From Peribacillus asahii (GTDB lineage: Bacteria > Bacillota > Bacilli > Bacillales > DSM-1321), in NCBI RefSeq assembly GCF_004006295.1, contig NZ_CP026095.1, positions 216,001 through 280,000 of the forward strand: a stretch of 64,000 bases of DNA. The letters are read 5' to 3'. Position 1 is the stretch's first letter. Every line of letters starts with the position of its first letter. The notes beneath the pieces are model-generated. The model did not search any database. It saw nothing but the letters and a program-made list of their open reading frames with translations, and was not told the DNA's origin. This document shows positions 8,250 to 19,440 of this stretch, piece after piece. Made by a program: the position numbers and the translations under genes.

Positions 8250-9398
8250 TTATAAGGCTTTAACGAGTAAACTTTTTATTTGATCAAGGGACATATCACG
8301 CGGGTTCGTAATCATACAGGGATCCTCTAGAGCTGATATGCCAATTGTTCCAATCATCTCTTCCGTAATTCCAACATCACCTAAACATGTGGGGGTTCCA
8401 ATATCAGTGGATAGGTCTCTGACAAATTGAATCGCAGCATTGCCTGCTTGCTGTTCTGTTAGCGTGCGTGTGTCAATTCCCATCATTTCCGCTAATTCAC
8501 TAAAACGTTGTGGAGAAGCAATTCGATTGAACTCCATCACATGAGGGAGCAGAATCGTGTTAATTTCTCCATGTGGTAATAAATATTTCCCGCCAATGGC
8601 ATGGGAGATGGCATGGGTTGCTCCTAAAATTGCATTAGAGAAGGCCAGTCCAGCCTGTAAGCTTGCCATAGCCATTGCCTCTTTTGCTTCTTTATTGTTT
8701 TTGGAAGCAACAGATGGTCGTAAATAGCGTGAAACAAGCGATAAAGCATTTTTGGCTTGAACATCCGTAAGCGGTGTAGCAGCAATTGACACATAAGATT
8801 CAATCGCATGTGTTAACACATCCATGCCCGTTGCTGCGGTTAGTTCAGCATCTTTCGTTGTTAATGTGTTTGGATCAATAATGGCGATATCAGGGACAAG
8901 CGATTTCGAAATAATGGTCATTTTCTTTTGATGAAAAGAGTCCACTATAACGGAAAATTGTGATACCTCTGAGCCAGACCCTGCTGTTGTCATTACCATT
9001 ACCATAGGAGGCAAGGGAGAGTGGATTTTATCGATCCCTTCATAATCACAAATGTCTCCTCCATTGGTTGCTAAGATGGCGATGGCTTTGGCTGCATCGA
9101 GCGCACTGCCTCCGCCGACACCGATAATAGCGTCGCACTCATGTTGAAGAAAAGAGCGGCAGCCAGCTGTGATTTCGCGATCTTTCGGATTTGTTGTCGA
9201 ATCAATATAGATGGAGAAAGCGAGCCCTGCACGTTTGCATGATTGCATGACAATATTAAGCCATCCTGCAGTGGCTACTCCAGCATCACTGACAATAAAG
9301 ACGTTTTTAGCACCTAAGCGAGAGCAGGCATCTCCAACCTGCTCAATGGAGCCTTTTCCGAAAATAATTTCTGGAATCACAAATGTATTAAGAGACAT
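8250..9398 (-). CDS. Iron-containing alcohol dehydrogenase
   Basis: This is a type III (Fe-dependent) alcohol dehydrogenase of about 382 aa. The nucleotide-binding motif GGGSALDAAK follows an N-terminal Rossmann-like part. Metal ligands lie in TGMDVLTHAIE and in the His-rich run ATHAISHAIGGKYLLPHG. It would oxidise or reduce primary alcohols or 1,2-diols in the cytosol. ATG 9398 is preferred to ATG 9407 because it is better spaced from GGAGAGG. It is the first gene of a three-gene unit with the kinase and sigma-54 activator (gaps 16 and -4), possibly read from a TATAAT-bearing promoter in the 105-bp gap upstream. The expected pairing is one enzyme under its own sensor plus the zinc ADH in trans. 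Confidence 0.93.
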   Translation of the reverse strand: MSLNTFVIPEIIFGKGSIEQVGDACSRLGAKNVFIVSDAGVATAGWLNIVMQSCKRAGLAFSIYIDSTTNPKDREITAGCRSFLQHECDAIIGVGGGSALDAAKAIAILATNGGDICDYEGIDKIHSPLPPMVMVMTTAGSGSEVSQFSVIVDSFHQKKMTIISKSLVPDIAIIDPNTLTTKDAELTAATGMDVLTHAIESYVSIAATPLTDVQAKNALSLVSRYLRPSVASKNNKEAKEAMAMASLQAGLAFSNAILGATHAISHAIGGKYLLPHGEINTILLPHVMEFNRIASPQRFSELAEMMGIDTRTLTEQQAGNAAIQFVRDLSTDIGTPTCLGDVGITEEMIGTIGISALEDPCMITNPRDMSLDQIKSLLVKAL

Positions 9399-9503
9399 TG
9401 TCAACATCCTCTCCTAAGGTAATGGGCTTTCTATCTCTTATTATTTTACATTATAAGGGAAAAGTCTTGTTTATTCGACGAAATTTTTTGTATATCATAT
9501 GTA

Positions 9504-10355
9504 TTATAAATTTGCATTCTTACTTAATTCTGAAGCGGTATGTACAATATGGTCAAATGATTGGTGAAACTCTTCGACGATAACCGACTGTTCTTCTGAG
9601 TGTGCAGAGATTTGCTGAATGGTTTCGATAGCTTTTTCCATGTTTTTCATCATTTCTTTTAACTGTGGTTCAAAACCTTCAACTGCATCTTTGCTGCTAT
9701 CCGCCATTTTTTTAATTTCATTTGCTACGACCATAAAGCCTCGTCCGTGTTCACCAGATCGAGCTGCTTCAATCGAGGCATTTAACCCTAAAATCCGAGA
9801 TTTAATAGCTGTGTCTTTAATTTTTGATAAAACATGTTCAATCGTGCGAATTTCATTTTTTAAAAGGGTAGATTCATCTGCCAGTTCTTGAAGATCTTTT
9901 GCAATGACGTTAGAAACAGATGCCATATGCTCGGTTGTTGCTGCCAGTTCTTGGCTAATCGCTGTAAGTTCTTCAGCTTCGGATCGCAACATATCGATTC
10001 TTCTGTTAGAAACGATAGAAGAGAGGACGCCGATTACTCTTCCGTTTTCTTTAATAGGGGAAGCGGTTGAAATATAGGGTACTCCAAACTTACGAGAGTC
10101 TTTTTCTTCTTGCTCGAATTGACCAGATTGAAGTGCCTGTAGTGTTACGGTTCCTTGCAGCGTACTAATAGGCGCTCCAACCTGAATGTTTAAATCAATA
10201 CTTGTTCCCGGTAAGTAACATAATACTTTTTCATGATCAATTAAAAGAAGACAAGCATCTTCTGGGTAAGAAGCTTGAATGACTTCTGCATTATCTAGTA
10301 ATTGTTGTAATTGCGTTTCCAGCCTTAATACACGCTCCTTATTTCGTTTCGGCAT
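9504..10355 (-). CDS. Soluble chemoreceptor-like protein (YfmS-like)
   Basis: The roughly 283-aa cytosolic protein has a sensory N-terminal half (about 15-125, including a KENGRVIGVLSSIVS segment typical of PAS/Cache-like cores). The C-terminal half is a methyl-accepting-type coiled coil whose hairpin tip carries the hallmark ILGLNASIEAARSGEHGRGF followed by VVANEIKKMA. It lacks membrane spans, like B. subtilis YfmS (286 aa), and should signal to CheA. ATG 10355 or the slightly earlier TTG 10367 are both possible; neither has a strong ribosome site. It lies upstream of and co-directional with the alcohol dehydrogenase cluster. Confidence 0.85.
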   Translation of the reverse strand: MPKRNKERVLRLETQLQQLLDNAEVIQASYPEDACLLLIDHEKVLCYLPGTSIDLNIQVGAPISTLQGTVTLQALQSGQFEQEEKDSRKFGVPYISTASPIKENGRVIGVLSSIVSNRRIDMLRSEAEELTAISQELAATTEHMASVSNVIAKDLQELADESTLLKNEIRTIEHVLSKIKDTAIKSRILGLNASIEAARSGEHGRGFMVVANEIKKMADSSKDAVEGFEPQLKEMMKNMEKAIETIQQISAHSEEQSVIVEEFHQSFDHIVHTASELSKNANL

Positions 10356-10522
10356 ATATACTTTCAATAATATATTAAACTACTATTCTTCCATTATATG
10401 TTCATTATGACATAGACGAATAGGATAATCACGCTTATTTGGAAGAGGGGTGGAGGTGTTTTAGGTATTTTTTCTTATTATATGGCTTGTATTCTAGTCT
10501 TAATTCAGCATAATAGGTTCTT

Positions 10523-11068
10523 TTAGTTCACACCTTTTTCCTTCCTCGGCCAAATAAAATAGCTGCAACAAATAATAAAGTCAATAGCTAAGACGAGAGA
10601 CCAAACTTTGAACGTCCCCATTAATGCTTCAGTTCGACTAGCGTGGTCGATAATATAAATAAGTGCAAATAATAGGCCGACACCAATGAAATAAGCTAAC
10701 ACATGGTGAAACCAACTTTTTAAATACTGTTTAGCATAGTCGTAGCCAGAGTGCTTTATCGGTTTTGGTCCTTGTTTTGTCACATAATATTGAAAGCGTT
10801 CATCTGCCCATTGAATCATGCTTTTTCCAAATGCAATAGAGACACCGATATAAATGGCCGCAATGCCGTGAACAGCTGTGGCAGTAGCTCCATTATATAA
10901 ATCTAGCCCCGTGACAATTAATAAAATCATATCAATGACAGGTGTTAGGGCTAATAGTAAAAATCCTAGTTTTGGCTTCTTTACTATATAACGCGTCACT
11001 AACCCGAGAATAATGACAATCCAAAACGCAATTTCGCAGGCAACAATAATCCATCCTATAAAGTTCAA
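10523..11068 (-). CDS. Integral membrane protein of unknown function (possibly YmcC-like)
   Basis: This 181-aa protein has about six hydrophobic segments: three in the first 90 residues, a polar loop with ADERFQYYVTKQGPKP, then a longer span near 125 and one or two at the C-terminus. It ends in basic residues, FIWPRKEKG. The TTG start at 11068 has a perfect AGGAGG 7 bases upstream. Size and layout recall B. subtilis YmcC, but I cannot confirm this. It is separated from the gln operon by a terminator and has no informative neighbours. Confidence 0.7.
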   Translation of the reverse strand: MNFIGWIIVACEIAFWIVIILGLVTRYIVKKPKLGFLLLALTPVIDMILLIVTGLDLYNGATATAVHGIAAIYIGVSIAFGKSMIQWADERFQYYVTKQGPKPIKHSGYDYAKQYLKSWFHHVLAYFIGVGLLFALIYIIDHASRTEALMGTFKVWSLVLAIDFIICCSYFIWPRKEKGVN

Positions 11069-11157
11069 AGCAATCCTCCTTGAGCAATAATATATTTTAT
11101 GTAGATTTTACCATCATAGTAATTTGTCGACTACTAAAGTGGGGGAAGGACGATAAG

Positions 11158-11187
11158 AAAACGAGGCGTGATCATCACGCCTCGTTT
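11158..11187 (-). terminator. Terminator of the gln ABC operon
   Basis: A near-perfect palindrome, AAAACGAGGCGTGAT with its complement, sits 4 bases after the last permease gene. It is T-rich on the minus strand. Confidence 0.9.
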
Positions 11188-11191
11188 TCTT

Positions 11192-11842
11192 TTAACCTTG
11201 TTTTAATTCTAATCGCCGAGCAAGGATAGATAGTGTGTAGTTCACAACAAAATACATAATGGCTACAAGCAGTAGAATTGGGACAAAATAGTTAATATTT
11301 TGTGCATAAATAATTTGACCGTGGTGCATGAGTTCTGGTAAGGAAATGACAACTGCCAGTGAAGTATCCTTTAATAAAGAAATAAATTGACTCACCATAG
11401 GAGGAACCATTCGACGTAAGGCTTGCGGTAAAATGATATATCGTAAAGCTTGTACATAGCTTAAGCCTGATGAACGAGCAGCTTCCATTTGTCCTTTTTC
11501 GATTGAGTTCAATCCGCTTCGAATTACCTCAGCAATCATCGCTGATTCAAATACAGTTAAGGCAACAATTGCAGCAGGAATAATTTCTAGTTTGAGACCG
11601 ACCTCAGGTAGTGCAAAGTACGTAAAGAAAATAATTAACAGCAGAGGTAAGTTTCTTATTGTTTCTACGATAACAGCGACTATTTGTGAAATAACAGGTA
11701 TTTTTGCATATCGTAGAATACCGAAAATTCCACCGATAATGAAGCTTAAAATGATAGAGATGAACGCGACTTTAAGTGTTACCCAAAATCCTTCTAATAG
11801 GAAGGTAAGATGGTCTGGTGAGTATGCATTAATAAAATCCAT
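11192..11842 (-). CDS. glnP: Glutamine-type ABC transporter permease 2
   Basis: This is an inner-membrane permease of the HisMQ/GlnP family, about 216 aa with five predicted spans and the EAA-loop region EAARSSGLSYVQALRYIILPQALR that docks the ATPase. I use ATG 11842, which has AGGGGAGG 7 bases upstream, rather than the codon at 11860. It is the last gene of the set ordered ATPase, binding protein, permease, permease, the same as B. subtilis glnQHMP. The two permeases should form a heterodimer around one amino-acid channel. Substrate assignment (glutamine or another polar amino acid) rests on family and order only. Confidence 0.85.
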   Translation of the reverse strand: MDFINAYSPDHLTFLLEGFWVTLKVAFISIILSFIIGGIFGILRYAKIPVISQIVAVIVETIRNLPLLLIIFFTYFALPEVGLKLEIIPAAIVALTVFESAMIAEVIRSGLNSIEKGQMEAARSSGLSYVQALRYIILPQALRRMVPPMVSQFISLLKDTSLAVVISLPELMHHGQIIYAQNINYFVPILLLVAIMYFVVNYTLSILARRLELKQG

Positions 11843-11856
11843 AATAGTACCTCCCC

Positions 11857-12495
11857 TCAATTACTCTTAGCTAGGCGTTTTTCTAGATACCCGACGCCAA
11901 GACTTAGAGGAATGGTAAGTAGTAAGTAAAATATTGCTACGAATATGTAAACATCAAATACAACAAATGTTCTGGAAGAAATTAAGTCACCTTGGTACAT
12001 CAGATCAAGACCCGCAACGACTGATAGAATAGAAGAGTTTTTGACAAGATTAATAAACTGGTTTCCAAGTGGAGGTATAACGATTTTGAACGCTTGAGGT
12101 AAAATAATCAAACGCATCGCTTGGACATAGCTGAGACCTGAAGAACGAGCGGCCTCCATTTGCCCCTTTGGCACAGATAAAATACCTGCCCGAATCGCCT
12201 CGGCAATGAAAGAAGACGTATAAATAGATAAGGCAATCGTACCCGCCATTAAACCATCTAAACGTAAGCCAAGAAAAAAGAAAAAGACAATGATTAGAAG
12301 TGGAATATTACGAATAAATTCGACATAAGCGGCTCCTAATGCATTTAAAGGCTTAAATGGCACAATCCGTATCACGGCTATTAAAATACCAATTACTAAA
12401 CTTGCAACCAATGCAATCAAACTTGCCGTGATGGTAATTTTAAACCCTTCCAAATACATGTCTAGATTGTTTGTCAGTATGGAAAAATCAAGCAC
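11857..12495 (-). CDS. glnM: Glutamine-type ABC transporter permease 1
   Basis: This 212-aa permease is homologous to the next gene; the EAA motif EAARSSGLSYVQAMRLIILPQAFK is almost identical in both, showing an old duplication. Five hydrophobic spans are visible. ATG 12495 follows an AGAGGAG-type site. It lies 63 bases after the binding-protein gene and 14 bases before the start of the second permease, so translation of the two is probably linked. Confidence 0.87.
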   Translation of the reverse strand: MLDFSILTNNLDMYLEGFKITITASLIALVASLVIGILIAVIRIVPFKPLNALGAAYVEFIRNIPLLIIVFFFFLGLRLDGLMAGTIALSIYTSSFIAEAIRAGILSVPKGQMEAARSSGLSYVQAMRLIILPQAFKIVIPPLGNQFINLVKNSSILSVVAGLDLMYQGDLISSRTFVVFDVYIFVAIFYLLLTIPLSLGVGYLEKRLAKSN

Positions 12496-12558
12496 GGCTA
12501 TTCACTCCTCTAATTAATCAGGATGAGCATAATGCTCATCCTGATAATCAAACCTATA

Positions 12559-13371
12559 TTATTTTTTGATCCACTTTTTATAGATTTCATCATATTTACC
12601 TGAATCTTTAAGGGCTTTAAGCGCTTTGTTTAACTCGTCCACAAGTGCAGTATTGCCTTTTTTAACAGCGATACCGTATGGTTCTTCTGTGAAAGTTCCA
12701 CCGACTAATTCATACGATGGATCTTCGTCAGCCATACCATAAAGAATCGCATCATCTGTTGTTAAAGCGTCTCCTTGGCCAGCTTTTAAAGCATTAAAAG
12801 CTTCTGCATAGTTTTCGAATTCAAGAACTTTTGCATCAGGTGCTTTTTCACGAATATTAACGGCAGAAGTAGAACCTTTAACCGCGATTACTGTTTTTCC
12901 TTTTAAATCATCGATGCTTTTGATGCTGCTGCCTTTTTTAACAAGCAGGGATTGTCCTGCATCAAAATAAACATCTGTGAAATCAACTTCTTTTTTACGC
13001 TCTTCTGTAATCGTCATCGTTGCTACAATGACATCGATATCACCATTATTTAAAAGCGGCATTCTCGTTTTGGACGTTACTTCTTTGAACTCAACTTTCG
13101 TTTCATCGCCTAAGATTTCGCCAGCAAGTGCTTTAGCGATATCAATATCAAAACCTTCTACTTCGCCTGTGCTAGGATTCTTTAATCCAAATAGGCGTGT
13201 ATCATTCTTTACACCAAACACAATTTTGTCTTTTTCTTTAATTTGAGCAAGCACGTCTTTTGTTTCGTTCTCGCTTTTTTCTGTTTCTGTGGATGTCTCT
13301 TTTCCACAACCAGCTAGTAAAATGACTGCTAGTATGGAAAGCAGCAATCCTTGTAACCATTTTTTCTTCAT
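12559..13371 (-). CDS. glnH: Amino-acid-binding lipoprotein, GlnH-like
   Basis: The 270-aa protein is the extracellular solute receptor of the importer. A lipoprotein signal peptide ends in the lipobox LLAGC (Cys 22), followed by a Ser/Glu-rich linker. The type-II periplasmic binding fold then shows KDKIVFGVKNDTRLFG, FDIDIAKALAG, ATMTITEERKKEVDFT and the ligand-binding GKTVIAVKGSTSA. It is anchored to the membrane outside the cell and delivers ligand to the two permeases encoded downstream. It starts 15 bases after the broken ATPase gene. Confidence 0.92.
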   Translation of the reverse strand: MKKKWLQGLLLSILAVILLAGCGKETSTETEKSENETKDVLAQIKEKDKIVFGVKNDTRLFGLKNPSTGEVEGFDIDIAKALAGEILGDETKVEFKEVTSKTRMPLLNNGDIDVIVATMTITEERKKEVDFTDVYFDAGQSLLVKKGSSIKSIDDLKGKTVIAVKGSTSAVNIREKAPDAKVLEFENYAEAFNALKAGQGDALTTDDAILYGMADEDPSYELVGGTFTEEPYGIAVKKGNTALVDELNKALKALKDSGKYDEIYKKWIKK

Positions 13372-13386
13372 ACCATTTCCCCCTAT

Positions 13387-14114
13387 TTAATGATTTAGAA
13401 TACGACTAAGAAATAGGCGAGCTCTCTCTTCGCGAGGGTTTGCATAAAACTCAGCCGGTATTGCCTCTTCTAAAATGCGGCCTTCATCCATGAAGACGAT
13501 GCGGTCAGCAACTTCACGAGCAAAGCCCATTTCGTGTGTGACAACGACCATTGTCATTCCTTCATGTGCAAGTGCCTTCATAACATCAAGAACCTCGCCG
13601 ATCATTTCTGGATCTAAGGCTGAGGTTGGTTCATCAAATAACATAATTTCGGGATTCATAGCTAATCCTCTCGCGATGGCTACTCGTTGTTGTTGACCAC
13701 CGGAAAGTTGAGGGGATAGGAGTTTGCTTTGTTGGCGATTCCTACTTTTTCTAAATATTTTTGAGCGATTTTTTTAGCTTCGGCTTCTGATTGGCCAAGA
13801 ACTTTCATTGGAGCAAGCATGATATTTTGAAGTACGGTTTTATGAGGGTATAAATGAAAGTGTTGAAAGACCATCCCGATATTCCGGCGTAGTTTATTAA
13901 TATCTGTCTTTTTATCTCCTACAGATATATCGTTAACGGTCAATGATCCATCTGAAATCGTTTCTAAGCGATTGATACATCGAAGCATCGTGCTTTTCCT
14001 GATCCAGAGGGGCCGATGACGACGACTACTTCACCTTTGTTAATGGTGAGATTAATATCTTTTAAAAACATGAAAGTCACCATAAAACTTGTTGACTCCA
14101 TCAAAAACAATCAT
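13387..14114 (-). pseudogene. glnQ: ABC transporter ATPase GlnQ-like, three frameshifts
   Basis: The coding line starts at ATG 14114 (MIVFDGVNKFYGDFHV), with a GAGAGGAT site, and would give the usual 240-aa GlnQ. Three single-base changes break it. The first is an extra T near 14064-14068 in what should read VLKDINLTI. The second is a missing A at 13994-13997 inside the Walker A GPSGSGKSTM. The third is a missing base near 13709-13714 just before the signature [14 protein letters not shown]. Between them, MVFQHFHLYPHKTV and, at the end, [13 protein letters not shown] are intact. All lie in or beside short homopolymers. Either the gene is dead, leaving the importer without an ATPase, or the sequence has errors here. 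Confidence 0.85.
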
Positions 14115-14254
14115 ATGTATCCATCCTCTCTTGACCTAAACGACATATGTGTGATGCACGTTTTAAATCGACTATGATAGTTTCATTGGGAAAATAGTTG
14201 ATTTATACATGCAGGTCTTTTGGTTCAGGTAACTTCTAAAAGTATCCTTGTTAA

Positions 14255-14284
14255 ATTATAACATATTAGTATAATAATTTGTAA
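14255..14284 (-). promoter_or_regulatory. Candidate promoter of the gln operon
   Basis: On the minus strand TTACAA (14284-14279) and TATAAT (14260-14255) are separated by 18 bases. They lie about 140 bases ahead of the glnQ start. The long leader shows no riboswitch I recognise. Confidence 0.5.
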
Positions 14285-14683
14285 TTAAATACATAAAAAG
14301 GATAAATATGTACTTAAAACCTTTAAAAGGATGATTGGATAACGATATTGGAAGTAGATTGTTTTTGATGGAAATATAATAAAAATAGATTGATAGGTGT
14401 ATCATGATTATTTATTTGAATGGATAAAGGCTTTACAAACAGAGGCAGGGTGACTGAATGTCAGTTATAGATTCAGGAGTAAGTTCTTCATTGGATGTTA
14501 TAGCTTATTAAGTCTTGATTCTAGATATGATAAATATCTAAGGTACTGAAGGATTAGTATTCTTAACACAATGAAGGGGGGGATGTTTGAATCGTATCAT
14601 AATGGAGTTTTTCCCTCCCTAGTATAGCTATTAGTTTATTTACTTTTTATAAACTTTTTGAGGAGTAAATATGAAGGGAACAT
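14285..14683. other. Gene-free stretch
   Basis: About 400 bases without a credible reading frame on either strand. It is AT-rich and carries many stop codons. A GGGGGGGA run at 14575-14582 and a short AAGGGA/TCCCTT hairpin near 14675 are the only marks. No promoter, repeat or RNA motif was recognised. Confidence 0.5.
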
Positions 14684-15224
14684 TCATGGTCCCTTATATC
14701 TACTAGTTAAACCATCCTTGGACATAAATAAATAACTTGGAGGGGTAGGATGTTTATAAGAGTTTGTTCTTGATAAGAGGCTGATTGGTAAGAAGCTTGC
14801 CCATTTAAACCATTTATAAAAAAAGTTTGTAATAGGAATAATTTCAAAACCAAGATGGTTGGCTCCTTTATTCAATGTAGTGATTCCGATAATCCCTTTG
14901 ATTTGTTTTACTTGAGGATGCTGTTGAACAAATGAAACTAGACTTGGCAAAGATTCTCTGACAGCTTGAAAAACAAACCGACCTCTTCTTAAATCGCTTT
15001 TGATTTGTTTTTAATTCTTTTAATAAAACAGCGTTGTGTAAATGGATTTTGATTAAGAGGTCATTTTTGTTAATTGCGGTCCCATCCGATAAGATTACAT
15101 TTCTTCCTTTATAACGTGTAAGTTTGACACGTAAAATATTTTTCTCTGGAAGGTAATTCAAATGGGAAAGACGATAATAAATTGGGTCAACTAAATTCCA
15201 AATATTCAATAGATAATTTCTCAT
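14684..15224 (-). pseudogene. YkoP-family protein, one frameshift
   Basis: The N-terminal half starts at ATG 15224 and contains NYLLNIWNLVDPIYYRL and RYKGRNVILSDGTAINKND. The C-terminal half continues in another frame as RGRFVFQAVRESLPSLVSF and IKGIIGITTLNKG, to a stop at 14684-14686. Both halves resemble the YkoP family (about 180 aa), whose function is not established. In Bacillus I associate it with cell-envelope genes such as a glycosyltransferase or deacetylase. A single missing A in an A run near 15015 (five where six restore the frame) joins the two halves. It is the next gene to broken glnQ and shows the same homopolymer-type lesion, so sequence error and recent decay are both possible. 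Confidence 0.7.
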
Positions 15225-15395
15225 TTCTACAGAAATCCTTTCTTGCTTTGTTGATTTTAGTATTCATTATTCGGTGGATAAATATTTCGGGAATTAGAGG
15301 GATTTAAAATTGGAAGGTTCATCTAAGAATATCTCCGCTTTCTTGTTACATAATAAAACCGTTATGTTTTTAACAATAAAGAGGAGGAATGTACA

Positions 15396-16037
15396 ATGAT
15401 GCAAAACCAACAAGGACAAATGCACCAAAATATGCACACAGGCTCTGTACCGCAGCAAATGAATCACGGGGGTCACGAAGTATTCGATGTACATGAGGTG
15501 TTAACAGGAACACTTGGTACTTTGAGCCAATATATGATATTGCGCCAATATGTAAAAGATCAAGAATTAATGAGTATTCTTGATCGTCAATATCAATTTA
15601 TCCAAGATGAATACAATCTGCTAGTAGAATGTTTTAAAACAGGTCAAGATCCTTCTAAGCGAACAGAAAGCTATAATATGACACAGGATAATGACTTTAT
15701 CTATGGTTTAACACCAACTCAACCGAAAAAGCCGATGCAGTCTGTATCAGAAATTACGGATGAATGTGTGTCTGGATTAATGCTTGGTGCTGTGAAGTCC
15801 ATGGCTTCCATGAAGACGATGGCAGCTTGTGAAGTAACAAATCCAGTTGTGCGCAGAGTGATAGCTGCTAGTGTTCCAAATTGTATCGAAATGGCTTATG
15901 AAATTTCGATTTATCAAAATAAGCATCATTATTATCAAGTACCACAACTTGCACAGCAAGATATGCAGCAACTTCTAAATGCGTTTGAAACTGCTCAAGG
16001 CATGCCGCAAATGCCGAATAATCAGAAGCTTCAATAA
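15396..16037 (+). CDS. CotF-family spore coat protein
   Basis: This 213-aa coat-F-domain protein has a Gln/His/Met-rich, low-complexity N-terminus (to about 35). A helical Coat F core follows, with GTLGTLSQYMILRQYVKDQEL and a second part near 130-200 ending in MAYEISIYQNKHHYYQVP. CotF-type proteins are made in the mother cell and sit in the coat. ATG 15396 has GAGGAGG at 15381-15387. It is a single gene with its own terminator, placed beside the three collagen-like genes, consistent with a spore-surface neighbourhood. Confidence 0.85.
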   Translation: MMQNQQGQMHQNMHTGSVPQQMNHGGHEVFDVHEVLTGTLGTLSQYMILRQYVKDQELMSILDRQYQFIQDEYNLLVECFKTGQDPSKRTESYNMTQDNDFIYGLTPTQPKKPMQSVSEITDECVSGLMLGAVKSMASMKTMAACEVTNPVVRRVIAASVPNCIEMAYEISIYQNKHHYYQVPQLAQQDMQQLLNAFETAQGMPQMPNNQKLQ

Positions 16038-16058
16038 TAGGATATATAGATGTTTTCC

Positions 16059-16096
16059 AAACCCTAATAGCTCACACATGCTATTGGGGTTTTTTA
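16059..16096 (+). terminator. Terminator after the cotF-like gene
   Basis: AACCCTAATAGC and GCTATTGGGGTT form a stem with an 8-base loop, followed by TTTTTT. Confidence 0.85.
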
Positions 16097-16124
16097 TTTG
16101 GATAATAACATATCCAAATAAAAA

Positions 16125-16150
16125 AGAGAGCTGCCAGTGACCGCTCTCTC
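16125..16150 (-). terminator. Terminator of the first collagen-like gene
   Basis: On the minus strand GAGAGCGG...CAGCTCTC is followed by TTTTTTATTT. It lies about 30 bases after the gene's stop codon. Confidence 0.8.
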
Positions 16151-16178
16151 AATACTCATTTGATTAATTACTTTTTTG

Positions 16179-17174
<996 letters not shown>

Positions 17175-17181
17175 CTAATAT

Positions 17182-17190
17182 TAGGATATG
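17182..17190 (-). promoter_or_regulatory. Possible sigma-K -10 box of collagen-like gene 1
   Basis: On the minus strand CATATCCTA fits the sigma-K -10 consensus CATANNNTA and lies about 32 bases before the start codon. A -35 AC at the right distance is not clear, so this is weaker than the other two sites. Confidence 0.35.
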
Positions 17191-17337
17191 AATTGAAAAT
17201 AAATTAGATTGGACAGGTATCCTAAAATATAGAAAATTTCGCTTTTTAACGAATTATATTATTTATAGATAATAATAGATCTTTCTCTAAAATTACTTTT
17301 ATCTATCTACTCTTAAACTTAAAAATAGGGGATAAAT

Positions 17338-17550
17338 TCAATATCTTATTGGATTAGCTTTATAACATACTTTCAGCTGTTCAATAGTACATAATTTTTT
17401 CACCAGTTTTCTTAAGGGGTTTGTTGTATTAGGGATTATTCGAAAATATCTTGGCTCCTTTCCGAATGTAGCTCTAGTTTGATTTGTGTAGTAATTTAAT
17501 CTACCCCAATTAACCTGCGAAATTATGAGTAAGGGGCTAGTTTCGTTCAC
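17338..17550 (-). pseudogene. IS110-type transposase fragment
   Basis: A 70-codon frame contains RIIPNTTNPLRKLVKKL and LKVCYKANPIRY. These resemble the N-terminal region of IS110-family transposases, where N-x-LRK...L and VCYEAGPTGY are usual. It has no good start site and is cut off on both sides; the rest of the element is absent. I take it as a relic. Together with the IS4-type relic at 19.4-20.0 kb it shows past mobile-element activity among the collagen genes. Confidence 0.5.
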
Positions 17551-17640
17551 GATAACTTTATTTACATAAGATAGGATCTGACTTGGTAATAAGAAAAGAA
17601 GGTAATAAAAATAGGCAGATAGCTATCGGTCTTTGTCCAA

Positions 17641-17668
17641 ACATTTATAATTTCAGGCTCATAGAATA
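17641..17668 (+). promoter_or_regulatory. Sigma-K-type promoter of collagen-like gene 2
   Basis: AC (17641-17642), 17 bases, then CATAGAATA (17660-17668) matches the sigma-K consensus AC-N16/17-CATANNNTA. It lies 31 bases before the GTG start. The whole upstream block is nearly duplicated ahead of gene 3. Confidence 0.6.
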
Positions 17669-17681
17669 TCTCAGTTCATGA

Positions 17682-19093
<1,412 letters not shown>

Positions 19094-19129
19094 TAGAGGA
19101 AAAGCGGTTCTCTGAGTAGGCTTCGTGAA

Positions 19130-19169
19130 AAAGGCTGTCTGAAAGTTTAAACTTTCGGACGGCCTTTTT
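19130..19169 (+). terminator. Terminator of collagen-like gene 2
   Basis: AAGGCTGTCTGAAAGTTT pairs with AAACTTTCGGACGGCCTT, followed by a T run. It lies about 40 bases after the head's stop codon, which supports the head being part of the same transcription unit. Confidence 0.88.
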
Positions 19170-19440
19170 AGTTAGCTAGATGATTGGAGAATTTTGATTA
19201 ACTATATCAGAGCGACGGCTCAATCAAGTTTAATGAATCCGTTATACAGATCATAAAAAAGGTCACTGTATGTAAGTTGAACGATGCAAACCATATTCTT
19301 TGGGCTTTATTCTTATTACCGTCCCTGTTTGGCTGCATACAATCATTATTAACTTCTAAATGAAAATATCCTAATAGCATATCATCTATGAGAATTCCTT
19401 TTACAGTAAAAATGATCCTGCCATCAGAGTTCATCAACAC

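Noticed and set aside
9071..9253. Small frames inside the iron ADH, kinase and MFS genes on either strand
   Set aside because: They lie wholly within strongly supported genes and have no start signals or domains of their own.
19207..19440. 77-codon minus-strand frame upstream of the IS4-type relic
   Set aside because: It has no ribosome site and no recognisable domain. It probably lies over decayed transposon DNA.
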